64,000 nucleotides of DNA, taken from NCBI GenBank assembly GCA_030612725.1, contig JAUWNJ010000003.1, positions 100,985 to 164,984 of the forward strand. The letters are read 5' to 3'. A program made the translations under genes and the position numbers. The notes below the pieces were generated by a model. That model was not told the DNA's origin. It did no database searches and saw only the letters and a program-made list of their open reading frames with translations. Positions 45,699 to 52,585 of the stretch are shown in pieces (position 1 is the stretch's first letter; each line of letters starts with the position of its first letter). This DNA comes from Planctomycetales bacterium. Its GTDB lineage: Bacteria > Planctomycetota > Phycisphaerae > SM23-33.

Positions 45699-46160
45699 CT
45701 ACCGCATCGGGGGTTTGAACTTCTTGATGACCTTGACCAGAATATCATAGACCCTCCGGTAAATCGTCGTCGGCTTGACGTTCGTTTGCATAGAATCAAG
45801 GTTGTCGTTGTCGTGTGCGCCCTGAAAATGAGCCTTCAGGCGTGCCTTGGCGGTATCAGCTTCGGCCCTCGTGAAGAGTTTATTCTGGTTTCCAAAGTCG
45901 GGATCAGACGGGCTTACTCTCTTACTCGCCCTTGCTTCTTGTTGTACTTTCTCTTTCATCCTCTCAAACGCCGCATCCAATGCCGCTTCGCGGTCCCGTT
46001 CTTCGGCATCGGCAACATAATCGTCATGGGCCTTTTGCTTTTCGGCGATCTCGTTGTGCATAGCCTCAACCAAGGCTTCCTGTTTTGCTGATAACTGTTT
46101 GCCGCCGTTGGCGGCACGCATGGCCTTCATCATGCCAGCCAAAGAGTAGTCCTCTTTCAT
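45699..46160 (-). CDS. Hypothetical protein, 153 aa
   Basis: Starts at ATG 46160 (MKEDYSLAGMM) behind GGAAGGACGGAAAGT; a longer in-frame extension to 46394 runs through a repeat and is rejected. Highly charged helical protein with a long predicted coiled-coil region (EKQKAHDDYVADAEERDREAAL and KEKVQQEA), then a NKLFTRAEADTAKARLKAHF block and a basic C-terminus. No family recognised. Lies beside a toxin-antitoxin operon and within a repeat-dense zone, so it may belong to a mobile island. Confidence 0.6.
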   Translation of the reverse strand: MKEDYSLAGMMKAMRAANGGKQLSAKQEALVEAMHNEIAEKQKAHDDYVADAEERDREAALDAAFERMKEKVQQEARASKRVSPSDPDFGNQNKLFTRAEADTAKARLKAHFQGAHDNDNLDSMQTNVKPTTIYRRVYDILVKVIKKFKPPMR

Positions 46161-46271
46161 ACTTTCCGTCCTTCCGGTCCAACCCGGGCAGATTCCAAGG
46201 GTAGTATATAGGCCCATTGCCACGGCAACAAGTATTGGCCAGGGGTTCCGGGGACAGACGTATGGGTTCCG

Positions 46272-46345
46272 GGGTTCCGGCGGCAGACGTATTATCTCGT
46301 TGGCGTGGTGGGTCGTTTCTGATGTTGTTTTGTAACAGGCCTCCG
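46272..46345. repeat. Direct repeat, copy B
   Basis: GGGGTTCCGGCGGCAGACG ... GTAACAGGCCTCC matches 45426-45499. The two copies flank the 153-aa gene. Both are followed by GGCGGGTGGC ... AAGGGATGTTGATG, but in copy B the ACTGGCCAC element (46382-46462) intervenes. Confidence 0.75.
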
Positions 46346-46381
46346 CTTTGCCGAAGGCATGCTTACGCATAGCGGGGGTGC

Positions 46382-46462
46382 AAGGACTGGCCACTTCAGT
46401 GGCCAGTTGTTACTTCGCGGGTTCATTCGCACGAATACTGGCCACTGAAGTGGCCAGTCCTT
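46382..46462. repeat. Double palindrome of the ACTGGCCACTTCAGTGGCC type
   Basis: Two inverted copies of a 22-bp palindromic core beginning ACTGGCCACT are separated by about 30 bp (GTTACTTCGCGGGTTCATTCGC). Each copy folds alone, and the pair also fold against each other. Nested within direct repeat B. Confidence 0.8.
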
Positions 46463-46511
46463 ATTTTACAGGGTGCGGCGGGTGGCGGGGGGTAAGGGAT
46501 GTTGATGGCGG

Positions 46512-46605
46512 AGAAGAGAATATTGTGCACAGCACCGCGTAGCGATACTACGTACCACTACGTGGAATAATGAGCACGGAATTTCGAATGTCGAAGTGAA
46601 GAAAC
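46512..46605 (+). repeat. Dispersed repeat, third copy of the GAATATTG ... TCGAAGT type
   Basis: AGAGAATATTGTGC, then GTAGCGATACTACGTACCACTACGTGGAA, then GAATTTCGAATGTCGAAGT. Matches 30102-30174 and, inverted, 4170-4257. The centre (GCGTAGCGATACTACGTA) is a sub-element found also at 45505-45525 and inside 34198-34280. Confidence 0.7.
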
Positions 46606-46622
46606 AGCGGTCCGGTCTATCC

Positions 46623-46722
46623 GCTAGCCGCGAGTGGAAACGAGCGGGATTGACTCAACGGTGTCGGCGGAATATCCCGCTTCATTGGCAAAATATCCCG
46701 CTCCCTACCGGTCGCGGCTAGC
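46623..46722. repeat. Inverted repeat of the AGCCGCGA ... GAGCGGG type
   Basis: GCTAGCCGCGAGTGG ... GAGCGGGAT on the left and ATCCCGCTCC ... GGTCGCGGCTAGC on the right form a two-part stem. Inside, ATATCCCGCTTC is repeated as ATATCCCGCTCC. Related to 58579-58740. Confidence 0.75.
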
Positions 46723-46739
46723 ACGCCACCTTGATCGCG

Positions 46740-46885
46740 CTGTGTTCGCATCTGCGCGCGCAAAGGCGAACGTAAAAATCGGGGTCACGAAAAATTCCAA
46801 AAAAACTTTTCCCAAGGCCGCCAAGGACTTATGGAGTCGCTATCCGTTTTGTGTTCGCGTTTGCGCGCGCAAACGCGAACGCAAA
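46740..46885. repeat. Two TTCGCGTTTGCGCGCGCAAA palindromes in direct repeat
   Basis: The second copy (46856-46881) is a perfect 26-bp palindrome centred on GCGCGC; the first (46746-46771) is a degenerate version. They are 110 bp apart, both preceded by TGTG and followed by GTAAAA or GCAAAA. Confidence 0.75.
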
Positions 46886-47120
46886 AGTTAATATAGAGGA
46901 CAGATAGGGACCAGGGAAAAGAAAAACAGATGAACCAATCAACCAGTCAACGGATTAACCGGAATACCGGAATACCGAGGAATCCGCAATCCACGATTCG
47001 CAATGGTGCTCTGGGCCGTTTAGGCAAGATAGGCAATGACGGTTTTTTTAAAATGGGCGAAAAAATGACCTCAAAATACGCAAACCCATACAGGCCAAGG
47101 ATTTATGAATTTTGGAAACT

Positions 47121-47230
47121 TTCCCAATTGTTCCCATTCGTTCCCAATCGTTCCCATTCGTTCCGAATCGTTCCCAATCGTTCCCAATCGTTCCGAATCG
47201 TTCCCAATCGTTCCGAATCGTTCCGAATTG
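47121..47230. repeat. 10-bp tandem repeat (minisatellite), 11 units
   Basis: Units TTCCCAATCG, TTCCGAATCG, TTCCCATTCG repeat with exact 10-bp phase for 11 units. A degenerate block follows. The unit length is not divisible by three, so each reading frame yields the same decapeptide pattern and spurious open frames appear on both strands. It lies 77 bp from the 3' end of the beta-helix gene, in a gene-free region (46161-47306). Confidence 0.92.
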
Positions 47231-47306
47231 GCCCGTTTCGTTCCCTAACGGACAGGCAAACACCGCGGCCGCGGTACCCGACAATCATCAGCAAAAGCGT
47301 GAACAG

Positions 47307-48653
47307 TTACGGATTTTCCTTGGGCGCTTTGACCGTTACCGTCTCTATCTTACCGCCCAGCGTTTTGGTGCTTTTGTCGGCGAATATGATTTTCACCTGG
47401 CTGTCGGGATGTCCAATTTTCACCTTAAAGACCTTATCGGCAGGCTTGGTTATCGTCGTATCGGGCGCCCTGTCCAAATCGTAGGGGATTTTCACGCCTT
47501 TTGTCCTGCACCGCTCCATCGTGTTTTCGGGAGAAAACATGCGGAATCCCACATCACAGTTCTCCACGGTGCAGCCTGTAAACTTGTTCTTTACGCACTT
47601 GCGATTCAGGTCGTATCCCTTCCTGCTGCTCTTGCTGTAGAAAGCGCTTCTCACATCAAACCCCCGTGAACCGTTCCTGGCGAGACAGTTCTCAAACGTG
47701 TTTCCGCTTGATGCGTCATAGACCGCAAAACCGACCGACCCGCCAAGTTCCATAGGCCCGCCGCGCTGCGGGTGCGAAGGGTAACTCTCATTCCTGCCGT
47801 CGGCGACGCAATCGACGAACTTGTTGTTGTTGCAGTTGGCGTTTATTTCGAACTCGTAGCCGCCGTTATTGAAGGCCTTGTTGCCCTTGAAGAGGTTATT
47901 GGACGTGCCGTATCTCAGCCTGAATCCGTGCCAGCCGTTACCGAAGGCGACGTTGTTCAGGAAGACCGACTCGGTGCATTTGTCGATGCGGAATCCATAA
48001 TCGGCCCTGCTACCGAAGCCGGGAATGGTCCGCCAGGTGTTGTAGGCGATGTTGCGCTCGATCTTCTGGTGATGCCCGCACACCATGAAATTGTACAGGT
48101 CGTTGTCGAATCCCACGTTACGCCGGATGGTGCAATGGTGGCTCCTGCCGATGGCAAAGCCTCTTCCTTTACCGGCCAGTTTGCCCTTTCCCGCATTCTC
48201 GTATGCTATGTTGTCTTCAAGTGTAATATGATGGGACCAGCCGGCAACGACGAAGGCGTCGCGATAGTGCTCGACTACCAGCCTGCTGACTTCGACATAG
48301 GATTTACCGTTGATTGCGATTCCGACTCCCGTGTCGTCGCCTTTGAGCACAGGCATGACCGCTCTGTTCCATACGCCCTTGAATTTGATTGGCTTTTTTG
48401 CCGTTCCCGAATTGGCGAATACGACGCGTTCGCAGCCGTAGTTTCCCGGTTGGATCGTAACCGTATCCCCGGCATTGGCGACCTTGGCGGCGTGAGCGAT
48501 TGTCCGCCAGGATTTTTCTTCGGTCAGGCCGTTGTTGGCGTCGTCGCCTTTGGTCGAGACATGATAAGTTTCAGCCCGCACCATACCGGCGCATAAGACC
48601 GTTACGACCAACATCGCCGCTGTTGCGTGTAAGATAGTTCTCTTGTTCATCAT
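47307..48653 (-). CDS. Secreted parallel beta-helix protein
   Basis: 448 aa from ATG 48653 (AAGGAAAAAC upstream); a TTG start at 48668 is possible. Signal peptide (LHATAAMLVVTVLCAGMVRA), then DUF1565-like TYHVSTKGDDANNGL, then right-handed parallel beta-helix repeats (N-rich turns, NNKFVDC, NVAFGNGWHGF). Likely an extracellular or periplasmic polysaccharide-binding or lyase-like protein. The N-terminal 80 residues are close to those of the gene at 48950-50977, so the two are tandem paralogues. Catalytic residues cannot be identified. Confidence 0.85.
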   Translation of the reverse strand: MMNKRTILHATAAMLVVTVLCAGMVRAETYHVSTKGDDANNGLTEEKSWRTIAHAAKVANAGDTVTIQPGNYGCERVVFANSGTAKKPIKFKGVWNRAVMPVLKGDDTGVGIAINGKSYVEVSRLVVEHYRDAFVVAGWSHHITLEDNIAYENAGKGKLAGKGRGFAIGRSHHCTIRRNVGFDNDLYNFMVCGHHQKIERNIAYNTWRTIPGFGSRADYGFRIDKCTESVFLNNVAFGNGWHGFRLRYGTSNNLFKGNKAFNNGGYEFEINANCNNNKFVDCVADGRNESYPSHPQRGGPMELGGSVGFAVYDASSGNTFENCLARNGSRGFDVRSAFYSKSSRKGYDLNRKCVKNKFTGCTVENCDVGFRMFSPENTMERCRTKGVKIPYDLDRAPDTTITKPADKVFKVKIGHPDSQVKIIFADKSTKTLGGKIETVTVKAPKENP

Positions 48654-48677
48654 GTTTTTCCTTTTCAAAGAGGCGGG

Positions 48678-48743
48678 TTATCTGGGGACACAAGACCAAT
48701 TTTCGAGGTCCAAGTCAATAAAATCAGTATTGTGCCCCCAGAT
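48678..48743. repeat. ATCTGGGGACACAA hairpin repeat, copy 1
   Basis: ATCTGGGGACACAAGAC ... CAGTATTGTGCCCCCAGAT with a TTTTCGAGG ... AATAAAATC middle. Ends are inverted repeats. Copy 2 is at 48843-48910 in the same orientation, 165 bp away, in the gap between the two beta-helix genes. Confidence 0.88.
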
Positions 48744-48842
48744 TTGTCCGGATTCCCTGGGTGATGTATAAATTATCCCCCAACCCACGCACGGAGAAAG
48801 GAGAAGCGTCCGTAGGCTAGGGGTTGCACATTCTGGTTATCC

Positions 48843-48910
48843 GGTTATCTGGGGACACAATACTAATTTTCGAGGCCCGAGTTAATAAAATCAGTATCGT
48901 GTCCCCAGAT
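48843..48910. repeat. ATCTGGGGACACAA hairpin repeat, copy 2
   Basis: ATCTGGGGACACAATAC ... AGTATCGTGTCCCCAGAT; more perfect inverted ends than copy 1. Lies 39 bp after the stop of the 675-aa gene and could act as its terminator. The gap 48654-48949 has no gene. Confidence 0.88.
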
Positions 48911-48949
48911 TACCTTAATTCAACGTCCATATAATTCTCTTGGTTTTTC

Positions 48950-50977
48950 TTATTCTGTAATCTTTGAATCAGTTTTCATTTTCTGCGCTTCGAGTACACA
49001 GGTGTAAGACCTCATAAGCGCGCCGCCCTTTTTCTTGTTCTCCAGCGCATCCAGCACTATTTTAGGGCCTTTCCGATAACCCCACGGTTGAATCAGACTA
49101 CCGGAGTATTGTTTTATCCTCGGATCAAGGGCCTTGCGAACCGCGGCATTCGCGGCCATCATATAGACACGCGCATTATCTACCATGCCGTGCTTTTTGA
49201 GCAGGCCAAAGAGTAACGGGCAGACCTCTGGCTCCTTAACATCCAGCAGCAATCTCATGTCGTGAATCCGGGCGAAATCCAGCGCCTCCGACAACAGGGG
49301 AACTCGCTCGCCCTTGAACTCCGGTCGGAACCGGGAGCCGGCGTCATACCGCTTTATTTGCGCATAGGTCAGTTCTTTTACGTGTCCCTTGCCATTGGTC
49401 GTGCGATCAAGAGTCTCATCATGAATCACGACAACTTGACCGTCCTTTGTAATCCGCAGGTCTATCTCGGCATACCTTGCACCAAGGGCGACAGATTTCT
49501 TCAGGGCGGCGATGGTATCCTCCGGCCCGTCCCAGTCTCCTCCTGCATGAACAACCCAGATCGGCCTGCTCCAGGGCTCCAGAACGCCCATGTCTATGCT
49601 GTGTTCACCGGCGCTCCTGCACAGGCTGTCTGGTTTGAGACGAAAATTCCCTTTTCCGGCATTAACAAACAGCGGGTTCTTGCTCATATTTCCCGCACCG
49701 GATGGAGTTTTGAAGCCATTATCCCAGAAGTTGCAGTAACTGAAACGGAACTTGTTGGAAGACCCCTTGCTCGGAATGCCCGTGATGATGCTGTTGGTGA
49801 TTGTATTGCCGCTCTCGGCGCCGGCGACATAAATCAATATTTTCGGGCCTGTGATGATACAGTTCCTGATCCTGTTGTTAATAGAGCCGGACCCCTTGCG
49901 GTGAGTATTTCTAAGGAATATTCCGATGTTTCTGGCGCCTATAACACAGTTCTCAAAAACATTGTCTTTCTGAATTGCCGGAGGAGGATTCTTCTGCTTG
50001 GGTATCTCTTCGACAGTATCGTAGATGAGTATTCCGTCCTTCACTCCAACCGTTCTGCAATTGACAAATCTGTTGCGATAGGAGCCGTCCCTGACAAACA
50101 GGCCACCGCCCCATCCGTGAACCTTGTGCTCGCCGTCGTCATAGACAGTGCAGTCTCGGAACTCGTTATCATAACTGAAATGGGCGACCCCTATGGCCTC
50201 CCCATGTCCGCGCGCGACACAATTGATTACTTTGTTGTTGTAGTTCTTATATTTCAGGATGATGCCATGCCCAGGGTGGGTCTTGACCAGGGGGTGTTTA
50301 TTCTGGGTAAGACAATTCCGTATGACGTTGTCATGCGAATATCCCACGGCTATGTAGTAATCGACAGCGTTGCCTGTCTCTATTCCGTATGAAGTACAAT
50401 TTTCAATGAGATTGTGATTTGAATGCCAAATCTGGAAGTTCACCGCTCGAGCATCAGTTACACTACAGTTTCGTAAAATACAATGATGAGAACTCTGTAA
50501 ATAGATGCCCCACCCACTATACCCGCGCCCTCCCAGGTTGGTTGCGACGATATTGTCTAATGTCACATACTCTGCATTGGTCAGGAGAACGCCCCATAGA
50601 TACTGGGTTACTTTGATGTTTTTCAATTCAATGTATTTGCTCGAGTTTACTGCTATGCCTTTTCCGGTCCGGTCCTTGCCGTCAAGGACCGGCGTGCCGC
50701 CGTAGCCCTCGAAGAAGATGGGTGTTTTCTTGGTTCCGGAGTTTTCTATGACGACGTGCTCGCCGTCGTATTTGCCAGCCTTGATCTTGACGGTATCGCC
50801 GCCGGTAACGACCTTGGCCGAGTGTGCTATCGTCCGCCAGGCGGTTTTCTCGGCCAAGCCGTCAGCCGAATCGTCTCCGGACGTGGAAACGTAATAAGTC
50901 TTTGCCATAGCCCCGTGCTTTTCACCACAAGCAAAGGCTGCAATTAGAATCACCAGCACGACCAGTCGTGTCTTCAT
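48950..50977 (-). CDS. Secreted beta-helix protein fused to a glycerophosphodiester phosphodiesterase domain
   Basis: 675 aa. Signal peptide (LVVLVILIAAFACGEKHG), DUF1565-like TYYVSTSGDDSADG, parallel beta-helix (residues about 100-440), then from His477 a GDPD-like domain: VHAGGDWDGPEDTIAA, YAEIDLRITKDGQVVVIHDETLDRTTNGKG. The usual HRG start is HAG, ENT is EDT, and the domain is about 200 residues versus the usual 240, so the C-terminal part is short. GDPD hydrolyses glycerophosphodiesters; here it may act on teichoic-like or lipid-linked polymers, or be degenerate. Tandem paralogue of the 47307-48653 protein. Confidence 0.85.
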   Translation of the reverse strand: MKTRLVVLVILIAAFACGEKHGAMAKTYYVSTSGDDSADGLAEKTAWRTIAHSAKVVTGGDTVKIKAGKYDGEHVVIENSGTKKTPIFFEGYGGTPVLDGKDRTGKGIAVNSSKYIELKNIKVTQYLWGVLLTNAEYVTLDNIVATNLGGRGYSGWGIYLQSSHHCILRNCSVTDARAVNFQIWHSNHNLIENCTSYGIETGNAVDYYIAVGYSHDNVIRNCLTQNKHPLVKTHPGHGIILKYKNYNNKVINCVARGHGEAIGVAHFSYDNEFRDCTVYDDGEHKVHGWGGGLFVRDGSYRNRFVNCRTVGVKDGILIYDTVEEIPKQKNPPPAIQKDNVFENCVIGARNIGIFLRNTHRKGSGSINNRIRNCIITGPKILIYVAGAESGNTITNSIITGIPSKGSSNKFRFSYCNFWDNGFKTPSGAGNMSKNPLFVNAGKGNFRLKPDSLCRSAGEHSIDMGVLEPWSRPIWVVHAGGDWDGPEDTIAALKKSVALGARYAEIDLRITKDGQVVVIHDETLDRTTNGKGHVKELTYAQIKRYDAGSRFRPEFKGERVPLLSEALDFARIHDMRLLLDVKEPEVCPLLFGLLKKHGMVDNARVYMMAANAAVRKALDPRIKQYSGSLIQPWGYRKGPKIVLDALENKKKGGALMRSYTCVLEAQKMKTDSKITE

Positions 50978-51541
50978 TATCCGACATTTCCTAGATAGCC
51001 TCTCTCCCCGTGACCGTCGCGGGGCTTCTGCAGTGATTGTATCCGATGCAGCGCGTTGGACAAGCCCAATCTGCGTGCTGGGGAGTTAGGGGGTTTAAGG
51101 GACAGACGCAATCCTGTTCGGCACTCGGTTTGCTGCGAAGTTTATTGTTTGTAACTTCTTGTTATGTAAGGGGTAATGAGTGTAGTTTTTTGATCGATGA
51201 GCCAGTGGCATTCAGTTAGCATCATGACGTGTACGATAGCATATAGAGGCAAAGGCGGCAACCTGGCGGAGCGGGGAGATAGTGTCAAGTATTGTGTGTA
51301 AGTTTGACCTGCTTACCTGGCGGAGGCAGGCAGGTTTTGTGCCATCGAGCGAGTTGTCCAAAGACGACCCGCTCGCCCGGGCCGGAGTTCCGGGGACGCC
51401 CGTGCTACGTATTGCTGCGACATTTTGCAAAAATAAGACTTACGAGATATGAGCAGGTAAAGTCGGTCAGTTTGAGTTAATTATTGGTTTCGGGAATCCC
51501 GCTATTGTTGGTTACGGTGGTAGAGGTTGCCTGTTGGTGGA
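50978..51541. other. 564-bp intergenic region without a gene
   Basis: Contains short relatives of elsewhere-repeated words (GGGACAGACG at 51110-51120; GGGAATCCCGCTATT at 51494-51508, shared with 45404-45418) and a segment GATAGTGTCAAGTATTGTG at 51280-51298 reminiscent of insertion-sequence ends. No open frame looks real. Nothing else recognised. Confidence 0.45.
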
Positions 51542-52354
51542 TTACCACATTTCTTCGAGGAGGACTTGCAGTCGGGACAGGGCTTCTTTTTCCAGTTGGC
51601 GGGCGCGTTCGCGTGTGAGCCCGACCAGTTTGCCCACTTCCTTGAATGTTCGCTGCGCACCCTTATGGCCGTCAAGCCCGAAGCGGTACGTCAGTATTTT
51701 CTGCTGTCGTTCGGGAAGTTTCGCCAGTAGTTTTCGGACGATTGCCGCGTTCCCCTTGTCCTCGAAGAGCATGGCTGGGTTCGTGCTGTCGTCGGCGAGT
51801 ATCTCGGTAAGCGTCTGCGGTTCGTCGCCGGCCATTTGTGTGGGGGCGCTGACGGCCATGATTCCCTGGCAGATCATGGTTGCCTTTTTGCGTGAGATTT
51901 TCAGTTCTTTCGCTATTTCGTCGGTCGATGGTGGACGGTCCAGTTTTTCTTCGAGTTTTCTGGTGGCCTTGCGCCATTTGGAAACCTGCTGGGCCATATA
52001 ATCGGGGATACGCACCGGTTGGACTGCGTTTATCATCGCGCGCTTGATGGTTTGCTTTATCCACCACGAGGCATATGTACTGAATCGCACGCCCTCGTCC
52101 GGGTCGAACTCTTCCACGGATCGCATCAGTCCGATATTTCCTTCTGCTACCAGGTCGGACAGCGGCATGCCCCTGTCGGCGAACTGCTTTGCGATATTGA
52201 CCACGAGGCGAAGATTTGCCTGGATCATCTGCTCGCGAGCGGCAGGGTCCTGGTCCTGTTGTATCCGGCGGGCGAGGTCTTTCTCCTGCTGGGCCGTCAG
52301 AAGGTCCGTCTCGCCGATGTGATCCAGGTACCATCCTAATCCTGCTTTCGCCAT
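51542..52354 (-). CDS. Group 2 sigma-70 factor (RpoD-like)
   Basis: 270 aa. Region 1.2 (GWYLDHIGETDLLTAQQEKDLARRI), region 2 (LRLVVNIAKQFADRGMPLSDLVAEGNIGLMRSVEEFDPDEG, FSTYASWWIKQTIKRAM), region 3 (PPSTDEIAKEL) and region 4 (RTFKEVGKLVGLTRERARQLEKEAL). Lacks region 1.1 and the long non-conserved region, so not the housekeeping sigma. Probably a general stress or stationary-phase sigma. Monocistronic in view. Confidence 0.93.
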   Translation of the reverse strand: MAKAGLGWYLDHIGETDLLTAQQEKDLARRIQQDQDPAAREQMIQANLRLVVNIAKQFADRGMPLSDLVAEGNIGLMRSVEEFDPDEGVRFSTYASWWIKQTIKRAMINAVQPVRIPDYMAQQVSKWRKATRKLEEKLDRPPSTDEIAKELKISRKKATMICQGIMAVSAPTQMAGDEPQTLTEILADDSTNPAMLFEDKGNAAIVRKLLAKLPERQQKILTYRFGLDGHKGAQRTFKEVGKLVGLTRERARQLEKEALSRLQVLLEEMW

Positions 52355-52449
52355 GGTCGATAACCTCCGCTTTTCGTGGGTCTGCCGGTGTGGTTAACCC
52401 ACATAAAATGTCGGTCCGCGGAGGTGGCGACTTGATTAGTACGGATATT

Positions 52450-52557
52450 TCACCGCAGAGAACGCAGAGTTCGCAGAGATTAAAAAAACAGCGTGTTATT
52501 TCCCGAAATCGTTCGTAAGTTTTTTTGTAATAAATACCTCTGCGGCCTCTGCGGTGA
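52450..52557. repeat. CACCGCAGAGAACGCAGAG inverted repeat
   Basis: TCACCGCAGAGAACGCAGAG ... on the left, CCTCTGCGGCCTCTGCGGTGA on the right, with an A-rich and T-rich middle. Same general type as 9114-9180. Lies between the sigma gene and the ABC exporter. Confidence 0.75.
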
Positions 52558-52585
52558 AGCATCTTGATTAGGGAATGTCGCGGCG

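Noticed and set aside
47118..47240. CRISPR array
   Set aside because: Repeat units are 10 bp with no spacers; this is a minisatellite.
49262..50392. Plus-strand frame antisense to the beta-helix/GDPD gene
   Set aside because: Opposite to a protein with signal peptide and beta-helix repeats; no independent ribosome binding site.
51275..51330. Insertion-sequence end (GTGTCAAGTATTGTGTG)
   Set aside because: No transposase, no second inverted end and no target duplication seen; kept only as a weak resemblance.
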